Shown one piece after another: positions 8,972 through 17,159 of a stretch of 64,000 nucleotides of DNA. A program made the translations under genes and the position numbers. The first letter of the stretch is position 1. Every line of letters starts with the position of its first letter. The stretch is taken from assembly GCF_000333035.1 (NCBI RefSeq), contig NZ_BANU01000013.1, positions 62,001 through 126,000 on the forward strand, written 5' to 3'. The notes beneath the pieces are model-generated. The model searched no databases. It was not told the DNA's origin and saw nothing but the letters and a program-made list of their open reading frames with translations. The DNA comes from Gordonia sihwensis NBRC 108236 (GTDB taxonomy: Bacteria; Actinomycetota; Actinomycetes; Mycobacteriales; Mycobacteriaceae).

Positions 8972-9958
8972 ATGACCGATCAAAGTTATCAGCCGCCCAT
9001 CACCGCACTGAGGGCGTTCGTGTCCGTGGCGAAGCACTTGCACTTCGGCTCCGCCGCAGCCGAACTCGGGGTCAGTCAGCCCTCGCTGTCACAGGCGCTG
9101 GCCGGACTGGAGGCGGGGCTCGGACTCCGGCTCGTCGAACGGACCACCCGGCGGGTGATGCTGACGGCGGAGGGCCGCCGGCTGCTCGGGTCGGCGATCG
9201 CGGTGTGCGACGCCGTCGACGACTTCCTGCTCGATGCCGCCGGCGACCTCGACCCGCTGTCGGGGACTCTCCGGTTGGGATTGATCCCGACGATCGCGCC
9301 CTACATCCTGCCCCGGGTGCTGCACGGGCTCGCCGAGCGCCGACCGGCGCTCGATCTGCTGGTGGTGGAGGATCAGACCGACCGTCTGCTCGGACAATTG
9401 CGCGACGGAGCCCTCGATGCGGCGGTCCTCGCCCTGCCCGCCGGCGCACCGGGGATCGGCGAGATCCCGATGTACGCCGAGGACTTCGTCCTCGCGCTGC
9501 CGCAAGGACATCCGCTCGCCGGACGGAAGCGGCTGTCGCCGAAGATGCTGGAGGATCTTCCGCTGCTGCTGCTCGACGAAGGACACTGCCTGCGCGACCA
9601 GGCTCTCGAAGTGTGTCAGCTCGCCGGCGTCTCACCCGATCTGCGTCAGACGCGGGCCGCGTCGCTCACGACCGCCGTGCAGTGTGTCGAAGGCGGTCTG
9701 GGAGTGACGCTGATCCCGCAGACCGCGGTGGCCGTCGAGACCGCGGCGGGCGGACTCGCCACGGCCGAGTTCGCGCGTCCGCGGCCCGGCCGCACGATCG
9801 GCCTCGTGTACCGGGAGTCGTCGGGCCGGGGCGAGGCCTACCGCGCGCTGGCCGCCGACATCGCCGAACTGGTGGCCGACGGAGGCGCGGTGACCCCGGC
9901 GGGCACGCGGTCCGGCGGCACCGACGGCACCGCCGTCGACCTCACACCTGAGCGGTGA
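8972..9958 (+). CDS. oxyR: OxyR, LysR-type peroxide sensor
   Basis: This 328-residue LysR-family activator has an N-terminal winged HTH (residues about 8–66; [19 protein letters not shown]) and an effector domain. Cys206 and Cys215 in [12 protein letters not shown] correspond in spacing and context to E. coli OxyR Cys199/Cys208, which form the peroxide-sensing disulfide. ATG 8972 is preferred to the TTG at 8963. The stop overlaps the convergent helicase gene by 17 bp. The gene looks intact and is divergent from its expected target ahpC. Confidence 0.95.
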   Translation: MTDQSYQPPITALRAFVSVAKHLHFGSAAAELGVSQPSLSQALAGLEAGLGLRLVERTTRRVMLTAEGRRLLGSAIAVCDAVDDFLLDAAGDLDPLSGTLRLGLIPTIAPYILPRVLHGLAERRPALDLLVVEDQTDRLLGQLRDGALDAAVLALPAGAPGIGEIPMYAEDFVLALPQGHPLAGRKRLSPKMLEDLPLLLLDEGHCLRDQALEVCQLAGVSPDLRQTRAASLTTAVQCVEGGLGVTLIPQTAVAVETAAGGLATAEFARPRPGRTIGLVYRESSGRGEAYRALAADIAELVADGGAVTPAGTRSGGTDGTAVDLTPER

Positions 9959-12086
9959 GCTGCTCCCACTCGTCGATGAGGCTGGAGTCGACGTCGCGGA
10001 TCAGATCGCCGAGTTCGTCGGTGATGTCCTCGATCTCGTCGGTGACCGCCGACATCGGCAACCCGCTGTTCAGTGCGCGGTAGCAGTCGGTCAGGTACCG
10101 CAGGACGACGCCCTCGCTGCGCGCGAGCCCTAGGTCGGAGATGAGCTCGGTGAAGGTCATCGACCGCTCCCGCATGTACCGCAGGACGGATTTGGGCGAC
10201 GGGGGAGTGTTCGCCAGCCAGGGATGGCCCCGGCGATAGGTCTCGTATGCGAAACCGATCTCCTCGGCGAGCGGCTGCGGCCACGTGATCTGCTCGAGTC
10301 GCTCCATGCGCTCCTCGTACTCGATCCCGTCGGCCTTCATCTCGGCGACGGCGGCGTCGCGCGCCTGCTTGCGCTGCGCGACGAGCACGGGGCGCGGATC
10401 GTCGAGGGTGCATTCGAGTATCGAGATCACATCGAGCGCGTAGGTGTCCGAATCGGTGTCGAGGAGTTCGAACGCGGCGACCGCGAACGCCGAGAGCGGA
10501 TTGGTGAGGGCGAAGTTCTCCGGCAGGTCGATGGAGAGTTCCACGTGCTTCCCGTCCGCCGCGGGCCGGTCGAGCTTCGTCACGATCCCGGTCTCGCACA
10601 GGTCGCGGTACAGCGCGATGGTGTGCTTGATGTGGCGCAGTTGCCGCGAGCGCGGTTCGTGGTTGGTCTCGAGCAGATGCCGCAGCGCCGCGAAGCAGTC
10701 GCCGGGCCGTTCGAGCACTTCCATCAGCATCGCGGTGGTCATCCGGAAATGCGACTTCAACTCTTCGTCGGGAGCGTCGATCAGCGTTTCGAAGGTCTTC
10801 TCGCCCCAGCTGACGAACCCCTCGGGGGCTTTGCGGCGCACCACCTTCCGCAGCTTCTTGGGGTCGTCGCCCGCCTTCGCCACGGCGCGCGCGTTCTCGA
10901 CGTCGTGTTCGGGTGCCTGGGCCACCACGTAGCCGACGGTGTCGAAACCCGCCCGGCCGGCACGGCCGGCGATCTGGTGGAACTCCCGCGCTCGCAGCCG
11001 GCGCACCCGGTGGCCGTCGTACTTGGTCAGGCCCGCGAACAGCACGGTGCGGATCGGTACGTTGATGCCCACGCCGAGGGTGTCGGTTCCGGCGACCACC
11101 TTCAGCAGGCCGGCCTGCGCCAGCCGTTCGACGAGCCGCCGGTAGCGGGGGAGCATGCCCGCGTGATGCACGCCGATGCCCGACCGCAGGAGTTTCGACA
11201 GGGTGCCACCGAAGCCGGTCTGGAACCGGAAGTCGCCGATCGCCTCGGCGATGGCCGCCTTCTCCTCCTTGTCACAGATCTTCACCGACAGCAGCGCCTG
11301 GGCGCGTTCGACGGCCTGCTGCTGCGTGAAATGAACCACGTAGACCGGCGCCCGGCCGGCGTCGATCAGCTCGGCGATCGTCTCGTGGATCGGGGTGATC
11401 GCGTATCGGTACTGCAGTGGCACGGGCCGCTGCGCACCGGTCACCGGCACGGTGGTGCGGCCGGTGCGGCGAGTGAGGTCGTCGACGAAGAAGTCCATGC
11501 TGCCCAGCGTCGCCGACATCAGCAGGAACTGCGGCTGCCGGTCGACAGCGGTCTCGGGCGACGGATCCGGCAGTTCGATCAGGGGGACCTGCCAGGCCCA
11601 GCCGCGGTCGGACTCGCCGTAATAGTGGAATTCGTCGGCCACCAGGACGCCGACGTCGGATCCGGCGCCGTCGCGCAGGGCGATGTTGGCGACGATCTCG
11701 GCGGTCGCGCACACGATCGGCGCGTCGGCGTTGACCGACGCGTCGCCGGTGAGCAGACCGACATTGGCGGCACCGAACTGATCGCACAGATCGAAGAACT
11801 TCTCGCTGACCAGGGCTTTGATCGGCGCTGTGTAATACGCGCGCCGCCCCCGGCAGAGCGCGAAATAGATGGCGCCGGAGGCGACGAGCGACTTGCCCGA
11901 TCCGGTCGGCGTCGCCAGGATCACGTTGCTGCCCGAGACGAGCTCGAGGAGCGCCTCCTCCTGATGCGGGTACAGGTCGAGCCCGCGAGACGCCCACCAC
12001 GTCGTGAACCTCTCGAATGCGAGATCTTCGTCAGTGGTGGGCGTCAGCGGAACGGTGTCGCTCGGTTCCGTGGCCGGCGTCGTCAG
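9942..12086 (-). CDS. SF2 DEAD/DEAH-box helicase, DUF3516 type
   Basis: About 714 residues: a DExH core with [10 protein letters not shown] (Q-motif region), Walker [10 protein letters not shown], motif [17 protein letters not shown], and a helicase C domain ending in [17 protein letters not shown]-terminal region like DUF3516 follows. RNA remodelling is probable but the substrate is unknown. No ATG/GTG/TTG lies in frame upstream of the Q-motif; the first GTG (11924) would delete the motif. The only fitting start is a CTG at 12086 that overlaps the TGA of the upstream PAC2 gene as CTGA, so non-canonical initiation by translational coupling is proposed. Confidence 0.85.
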   Translation of the reverse strand: MTTPATEPSDTVPLTPTTDEDLAFERFTTWWASRGLDLYPHQEEALLELVSGSNVILATPTGSGKSLVASGAIYFALCRGRRAYYTAPIKALVSEKFFDLCDQFGAANVGLLTGDASVNADAPIVCATAEIVANIALRDGAGSDVGVLVADEFHYYGESDRGWAWQVPLIELPDPSPETAVDRQPQFLLMSATLGSMDFFVDDLTRRTGRTTVPVTGAQRPVPLQYRYAITPIHETIAELIDAGRAPVYVVHFTQQQAVERAQALLSVKICDKEEKAAIAEAIGDFRFQTGFGGTLSKLLRSGIGVHHAGMLPRYRRLVERLAQAGLLKVVAGTDTLGVGINVPIRTVLFAGLTKYDGHRVRRLRAREFHQIAGRAGRAGFDTVGYVVAQAPEHDVENARAVAKAGDDPKKLRKVVRRKAPEGFVSWGEKTFETLIDAPDEELKSHFRMTTAMLMEVLERPGDCFAALRHLLETNHEPRSRQLRHIKHTIALYRDLCETGIVTKLDRPAADGKHVELSIDLPENFALTNPLSAFAVAAFELLDTDSDTYALDVISILECTLDDPRPVLVAQRKQARDAAVAEMKADGIEYEERMERLEQITWPQPLAEEIGFAYETYRRGHPWLANTPPSPKSVLRYMRERSMTFTELISDLGLARSEGVVLRYLTDCYRALNSGLPMSAVTDEIEDITDELGDLIRDVDSSLIDEWEQLTAQV

Positions 12087-13099
12087 CTCGGATCACGTCC
12101 TTGTGTGTCGTCGGGTCCGGTGTCGCTCTCGTCGTCCGGCTCCGGGAAGGCGCCGTCGCCGAGTCCGTCGAACTCCGCGGCGTGTTCGGCCAGGAACCGC
12201 TCGAACTCCGCACCCAGTTCGTCGCCCGAGGGGACGTCCTGGTCGGCGGCCAGCAGCGAGGCCTGCTCGTTCTTCGCGCGCATGTAGGCGTCGTACTGGT
12301 TCTCCAGCGACGTGACGACGGCCGCGACCTCCGCATTGGAGGCCACCTCGCCGTCGATCTGCTCGCGCATCTGCTCCGCGGCGTTCTCGAGCGCCGCGAC
12401 CGGCAGATCGAGACCGGCGACCTTTCCGATCGCCTGGATCAGTGCGGCGGACGCGCCGGGATAGTTGGCCTGCGCCAGGTAGTGCGGAACGTGCGCGGAC
12501 AGGCCCGCGGTGCGGTAGCCGGCCTGGCCGAGCCGCAGTTCGAGGAGCATCGACGCGCTGGCGGGCAGCTTCATCGGGTTGCCCCAGCGGTTCAGGTCGC
12601 CGAGAGCGTCCGAATCGTTGCCGTGCGCGGTGATCGAGGCAGGCCGCGTGTGCGGAACCGCCATCGGGATCGAGTTCAGACCGACCACCTGCGAGACGCC
12701 GAACCGCTCGGCGAGTGCGGTGATCGCGGTGGTGAACTGCTCCCAGCGCAGGTCGGGCTCGGGTCCGTCCAACAGCAGGAACGGAACCCCGGCGTTGTCG
12801 CGCACCGCGTGGACGGTGAGCTTGTGCATGTCGATCCCGTCGAACTCCACACCGCTGAAGGAGATCATCGGCCGCCGCGACCGGTAGTCGATCAACTCGT
12901 CGGTGTTGAACGTCGCGACCAGTTCGGAGTCGAGGGCCTCGCGCAGGTGCGTCGCGGCCAGCGCGACGGCGTGTCCGGCGTCGGCGTAGCCCTCGAGGGC
13001 GTGGATCAGCACCGGTCCGTCGCCGTCGGCGCCGTACACGGCGGGAGCCGGGAACTCGAGATCGTAGAGCTTGCGGGGGTCGTCCTGCCGCTCGTCCAT
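12083..13099 (-). CDS. PAC2-family protein (Rv2714-like)
   Basis: This 338-residue protein belongs to the PAC2 (proteasome assembly chaperone 2-like) superfamily found across Actinobacteria. Features include PVLIHALEGYADAGHAV near the N-terminus, RRPMISFSGV, VVGLNSIPMAVPHTRP and a C-terminal helical region. The fold is known for homologues but the biochemical role is not settled. ATG 13099 is preceded by AAGGGAGAG. It is the first gene of a two-gene unit with the helicase, whose start overlaps its stop. Confidence 0.9.
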   Translation of the reverse strand: MDERQDDPRKLYDLEFPAPAVYGADGDGPVLIHALEGYADAGHAVALAATHLREALDSELVATFNTDELIDYRSRRPMISFSGVEFDGIDMHKLTVHAVRDNAGVPFLLLDGPEPDLRWEQFTTAITALAERFGVSQVVGLNSIPMAVPHTRPASITAHGNDSDALGDLNRWGNPMKLPASASMLLELRLGQAGYRTAGLSAHVPHYLAQANYPGASAALIQAIGKVAGLDLPVAALENAAEQMREQIDGEVASNAEVAAVVTSLENQYDAYMRAKNEQASLLAADQDVPSGDELGAEFERFLAEHAAEFDGLGDGAFPEPDDESDTGPDDTQGRDPS

Positions 13100-13214
13100 G
13101 GTCTCTCCCTTCGAATGTGACATCTCATTGTCCCGTACGGGACTCATCGCGTTCAACACGGCTCCGCGGCGGGTCATTCCCGTGTCGCGGCCGCGCGGAT
13201 GGCACAGTGGTGGT

Positions 13215-13874
13215 GTGCGACTTGTTGCTGGAGTGAAGTCTGTGGCTGCCGTGTTGATGGTGGCCGGGGCGGCGTCGGCGTGCGCCGTGACGGGAGAGGC
13301 AGTCCCGTCACTGGACCTCTCGTCGAAGTCGGTACCGAGTTCGGCATTCCCCTACGGCCCCGGGCAGCCGGTCCCGTCCGCCCAGGTCCCGGGCATCCTG
13401 GCGGACATCACGTTCCGTCCGCTCCGCGGTGAGAACACCCCGGCCGACTGCACTCCGGCGCCGGTGGATGCGCCGACGGCGAGGGTGCTCGTGGGGCCGG
13501 GAGGGCCCGCGCAGGGGACGCTGACCACGATGGTGGTGCGCGCCACCGACAGCTTCGACGACTTCGTCGCGCGGGCTCGCCGGTGCGGGGAGTTCGCTCT
13601 CGGCGGAACGGTCGGCACGTCGGTAGCGACCGAGGTCACTCCCGTCGACGGCGGTGTTCCCGGAGTCCGGCTCGAGCGCCGCATCCGAATGGGACCGGCC
13701 GATCAGCCCGCGCCGCCGCCGACGAGTTCGGTGACCGAGTTCGTGGCGCAGCAGGGGGACATCCGCGTCTACGTGCAGAATCGGCGTCCGGGCGGCGACG
13801 ATCTCGGCGCCGAGGAACTGGGCGCCACTCGCACGCTGTTCGACGCCGCACGGACACGCGCGTTCGGCGGCTGA
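13215..13874 (+). CDS. Putative secreted lipoprotein
   Basis: About 219 residues: a short charged start, a hydrophobic stretch (VAAVLMVAGAASA) and a lipobox-like Cys (AASAC) near residue 25, so export and lipidation are likely. The mature part is Pro/Thr/Val-rich with two further cysteines (DCTP, RRCGEF) that could form a disulfide. I do not recognise a catalytic motif. The GTG start at 13215 is uncertain; another GTG lies a few codons downstream. Confidence 0.65.
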   Translation: MRLVAGVKSVAAVLMVAGAASACAVTGEAVPSLDLSSKSVPSSAFPYGPGQPVPSAQVPGILADITFRPLRGENTPADCTPAPVDAPTARVLVGPGGPAQGTLTTMVVRATDSFDDFVARARRCGEFALGGTVGTSVATEVTPVDGGVPGVRLERRIRMGPADQPAPPPTSSVTEFVAQQGDIRVYVQNRRPGGDDLGAEELGATRTLFDAARTRAFGG

Positions 13875-13935
13875 CGCACTACCGACGGGCGAACGCCCAG
13901 GTCGATCTGTGCATCGACGCCTTGTCGGTCAACAT

Positions 13936-13964
13936 CGGCCGGCGGGGTCTTCCCGGCCGGCCGC
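13936..13964 (+). terminator. GC-rich hairpin after the lipoprotein gene
   Basis: GGCCGGCGGG and CCCGGCCGGCC flank a 5-nt loop, 62 bp after the lipoprotein stop and just before the DUF4192 gene. No T-run follows, so termination is only possible. Confidence 0.4.
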
Positions 13965-13984
13965 GTCGAGGCCAGCGTGGGTGC

Positions 13985-15097
13985 ATGACCAATTCACTCA
14001 GCATTCCCGCAGGCGGCCACACCGACGGTCGCTCCGATCCCGACAAGTTGCTCGCCGCGGTCCCGGGACTGCTCGGCTTCGTGCCCGAACAGTCGATCGT
14101 GCTGCTGGTGTTCGGTGCCGACCGCACTGTCGTGGCGACCATGCGGCACGATCTGTGCCTGACCAAGAACGGTTCGCCGTCCGCCGGCATGCGGCAACTG
14201 TTCATCCGGTTGGGGACGCTCGCGGCCTCCTACGGGGCCATCGGCACCGTCGCGGTGATCGTCGACGACCGCTACCCGCCCGACGACGACCGCTACCGCG
14301 CCGTCGCGGCGGCTGCGAACAAGGGCTTCGGCCCCGCGGGCGGACTGTCCGCGGCGTTCGCGATGGCACAGGCCGCCTCGGGCAGCCGGTGGCACACCGT
14401 GTGGCGACCGGCCGGGGGCCGAGCGGCGCCCTATCCGTTCACCGCGGCGGTGCCGGCCACCGGAGTGCTGTCGGACCCCAACGCCTCGCCGACCGCGCTG
14501 GAGCGCGCGGTCCACTCCGGCAGACGGATTCTGGCGCGGCGGTCGGAGATGCTTGCGCTGCTGTCGCCGGAACCGCACTGCGCCCGGGCGGGCTGCCGCG
14601 GCGTGTCACCGGTTCCGGTGCGGCACGAACCCGGCCGCGTCGACGCGCAGGGGCTCGCATTCGCGCTGGGAACGCTGGCCCGTTTCAGCGCCGGCGACAC
14701 CGATCTGACGTGCGCGGACGTGAACACCCTCGCCGAAGCGCTGGTGTCGGTACATGTGCGCGACGCGCTGCTCGGACTCTCGCTCACCGAACAGCGCGGC
14801 GCGGCGGAGGATCTGTGGCGCACCCTGACCAGACGGCTCGACGGCCATGCCCGCGCGGCGGCGGCCACACTGCTCGGGCATCTGCACTACATGGCCGGGG
14901 AGGGCGCGTACGCGGGCGTGGCGTTCGGCGTGGCGCACGACGCCGACCCCGACTACCATCTCGCGAACCTGCTCGACACCGCACTGATCAACGGCATGCG
15001 ACCGAGGGAACTGCGCGGACTCGCCGAACTCGCATACGAGATCGCCGAGAGCCTCGGCGGCCCTCTGCCCGCCCCGGTGCACGAGCCGGCCGGCTGA
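13985..15097 (+). CDS. DUF4192 family protein (Rv2712c-like)
   Basis: This 370-residue protein has the DUF4192 opening (DKLLAAVPGLLGFVPEQSIVLLVF) and a helical C-terminal half. The family is restricted to Actinobacteria and its function is unknown. It is convergent with ideR, as Rv2712c is next to ideR in M. tuberculosis. No signal peptide or membrane segment is seen. Confidence 0.9.
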   Translation: MTNSLSIPAGGHTDGRSDPDKLLAAVPGLLGFVPEQSIVLLVFGADRTVVATMRHDLCLTKNGSPSAGMRQLFIRLGTLAASYGAIGTVAVIVDDRYPPDDDRYRAVAAAANKGFGPAGGLSAAFAMAQAASGSRWHTVWRPAGGRAAPYPFTAAVPATGVLSDPNASPTALERAVHSGRRILARRSEMLALLSPEPHCARAGCRGVSPVPVRHEPGRVDAQGLAFALGTLARFSAGDTDLTCADVNTLAEALVSVHVRDALLGLSLTEQRGAAEDLWRTLTRRLDGHARAAAATLLGHLHYMAGEGAYAGVAFGVAHDADPDYHLANLLDTALINGMRPRELRGLAELAYEIAESLGGPLPAPVHEPAG

Positions 15098-15108
15098 CCG
15101 TGCGGTGA

Positions 15109-15789
15109 TCAGGTCTTGTTGACGAAGATCGCGTGCGAGATCTCCGAGGACAGCGTCAGCCCCTCGTGTCCGGGAGTGTTGATGATGACCGCACGGGGTG
15201 TCACGTTCACCGACACGCGTGCGTTCGGCACCACGCCGGCCTGCCGCAGCTCGGAGATCAACTCCGGGTCGGCCTGCGCGTGCTCGGACATACGCGTGAT
15301 CACGACGGTGCTCTCGCCCTGAGGGAGGTCGACGAGCCGCACCGAGGTGTCCTCGCGCGCACTGGCCTCGACCCCGAGCTGCTCCAGCCCGGGAATCGGA
15401 TTGCCGTACGGCGACGTCGTCGGGTTGTCGAGGACCTCGACGATGCGCCGCTCGACGTTCTCGCTCATCACGTGTTCCCAGCGGCAGGCCTCGTCGTGCA
15501 CCTCGTCCCACGGCAGACCGATCACGTCCACCAGCAGCCGCTCGGCCAATCGGTGCTTGCGCATCACTGAGATGGCCAGATTGCGGCCCTTGTCCGTGAG
15601 TTCGAGATGCCGATCGCCCGCGACGCGCAGGAGCCCGTCGCGCTCCATGCGGGCCACCGTCTGCGAGACCGTCGGTCCACTCTGTTCCAGGCGCTCGGCG
15701 ATGCGAGCGCGCAGCGGGATGATCCCCTCCTCCTCAAGGTCGTAGATCGTCCGCAGATACATCTCTGTGGTATCGACAAGATCGTTCAC
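15109..15789 (-). CDS. ideR: Iron-dependent repressor IdeR/DtxR
   Basis: This 226-residue protein shows the three DtxR-family regions: an N-terminal winged HTH (TTEMYLRTIYDLEEEG, SGPTVSQTVARMERDGLL), a dimerisation/metal-binding domain with HRLAERLL and DEACRWEHVMSE, and a C-terminal SH3-like FeoA domain. It represses siderophore and iron-uptake genes and activates storage genes under iron sufficiency. The GTG start at 15789 matches family starts. Its position next to DUF4192 and near sigB is the mycobacterial order. Confidence 0.97.
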   Translation of the reverse strand: MNDLVDTTEMYLRTIYDLEEEGIIPLRARIAERLEQSGPTVSQTVARMERDGLLRVAGDRHLELTDKGRNLAISVMRKHRLAERLLVDVIGLPWDEVHDEACRWEHVMSENVERRIVEVLDNPTTSPYGNPIPGLEQLGVEASAREDTSVRLVDLPQGESTVVITRMSEHAQADPELISELRQAGVVPNARVSVNVTPRAVIINTPGHEGLTLSSEISHAIFVNKT

Positions 15790-15815
15790 GAAGCCTCAGT
15801 CCTTTCGCCTCAGTT

Positions 15816-15826
15816 CAGGTTACCTG
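15816..15826. promoter_or_regulatory. Palindrome upstream of ideR
   Basis: CAGGTTACCTG is a perfect 11-bp palindrome 27 bp upstream of the ideR start. It shares AGGTTA with the DtxR/IdeR box but is shorter than the 19-bp consensus, so autoregulation is only suggested. Confidence 0.3.
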
Positions 15827-15914
15827 TAAGGCAGGGCGTCAGGGGCACCTGATGCAGTCCCCGAGTGGCGTGAAACCGTTAGCGTGACAGGGTGATGCGA
15901 AAAGAGGCGAGGCG

Positions 15915-17159
15915 ATGAGTGCGGCGATCATCTGGAGCGAGCACTTCATGGAGTACAAGTGGGCCTACACCCACCCGATGAGTCCGGTGCGCCTCGCCCT
16001 CACGATGTCGCTGGCGCGCAGCCTCGGTGTGCTCGACGACGTGGACACGATCGAGCCGCTGCCGGTGGACGACGGGCTCCTGACCACCGTCCACACGCAG
16101 GGTTACGTCGACGCGGTCCGGGCCGTCAGCTACGGCACCGCCTCGCTCAACGGCCCGGTCCTCGAGCGTCTCTTCGGCCTCGGCAGCGCGGACAACCCGA
16201 TCTTCGAGGGCATGCACGATGCGGGAGCGATGCTGGTCGGCGGCTCGGTGGCCGCGGCCGCGGCGATCGCGTCCGGAAGTGTGCGCCGAGCGGTCAACAT
16301 CGGCGGCGGCATGCATCACGCGATGAAGGGCCACGCCGCCGGCTTCTGCATCTACAACGACTGTTCGATCGCGATCCGCTGGCTGCTCGAGCACGGCTAC
16401 GACCGGATCGCCTACATCGACGTCGACGCGCACCACGGAGACGGCGTGCAGGCCGAGTTCATCGGCGACCCGCGGGTGATGACGGTGTCGCTGCATCAGC
16501 ACCCCGCGACGCTGTGGCCCGGCACCGGCTGGGCCACCGAAGTGGGCGAGGGACCGGCCACGGGCACCGCGGTGAACGTCGGACTGATGCCCGGGCTGCC
16601 GGACTCGTTGTGGCTGCGCGCCTTTCACGCCGTCGTTCCGTCGATGGTGGAGGCGTTCAAGCCGCAGATCCTGGTGACGCAGATCGGTGTCGACAGCCAC
16701 CGCGACGACCCGCTCACCGACCTGGCACTGACCGTCGACGGCCACGCCGCCGCGGTCCGGGCGTTGCGCGAACTCGCCGACCGGTACTGCGAGGGACGCT
16801 GGCTGGCCGTCGGCGGCGGGGGATACGGCGTGATCAACGTGGTCCCGCGCAGCTGGACGCATCTGATCGGCGCGGCGCTCGATCGCGACGTGCCCGCGCA
16901 GACCCGCATCGGGGACGACTGGCTCGCCGGCGCGCAGGATCTGGCGAAGACGGTTCACCCCGACTACGCGCGGCCGCCGGAGGCCACGATGGGAGACGGC
17001 GGCGTCACCGACTTCGTCCGCTGGGACGGCGACGGCAGCGCAGAACCACCCGACGGCGTCTCGGAGACCGCCCAGCGGCAGACCGACAAAGCCATCATCG
17101 CCACCCGCCGAGCGGTGTTCCCGCTGCACGGCCTGGACCCGGAGGATCCTCGTGACTGA
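15915..17159 (+). CDS. acuC: AcuC-type zinc-dependent deacetylase (class I HDAC-like)
   Basis: This 414-residue histone-deacetylase-fold protein carries the catalytic GGGMHHAMKGHAAGFCIYND segment (paired His), the zinc ligands in DVDAHHGDGVQ, and a later Asp/Gly-rich loop (GVDSHRDDPL) and GGGGYG. AcuC enzymes deacetylate acyl-lysines, classically reactivating acetyl-CoA synthetase. Its last 8 bp overlap the start of the adjoining acetyltransferase gene, so writer and eraser are translated together. Confidence 0.93.
   Translation: MSAAIIWSEHFMEYKWAYTHPMSPVRLALTMSLARSLGVLDDVDTIEPLPVDDGLLTTVHTQGYVDAVRAVSYGTASLNGPVLERLFGLGSADNPIFEGMHDAGAMLVGGSVAAAAAIASGSVRRAVNIGGGMHHAMKGHAAGFCIYNDCSIAIRWLLEHGYDRIAYIDVDAHHGDGVQAEFIGDPRVMTVSLHQHPATLWPGTGWATEVGEGPATGTAVNVGLMPGLPDSLWLRAFHAVVPSMVEAFKPQILVTQIGVDSHRDDPLTDLALTVDGHAAAVRALRELADRYCEGRWLAVGGGGYGVINVVPRSWTHLIGAALDRDVPAQTRIGDDWLAGAQDLAKTVHPDYARPPEATMGDGGVTDFVRWDGDGSAEPPDGVSETAQRQTDKAIIATRRAVFPLHGLDPEDPRD

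Noticed and set aside
10224-12287. Long plus-strand open frame (687 codons) opposite the DUF3516 helicase
   Set aside because: No recognisable motif; composition typical of antisense frames; the minus strand encodes a complete helicase.
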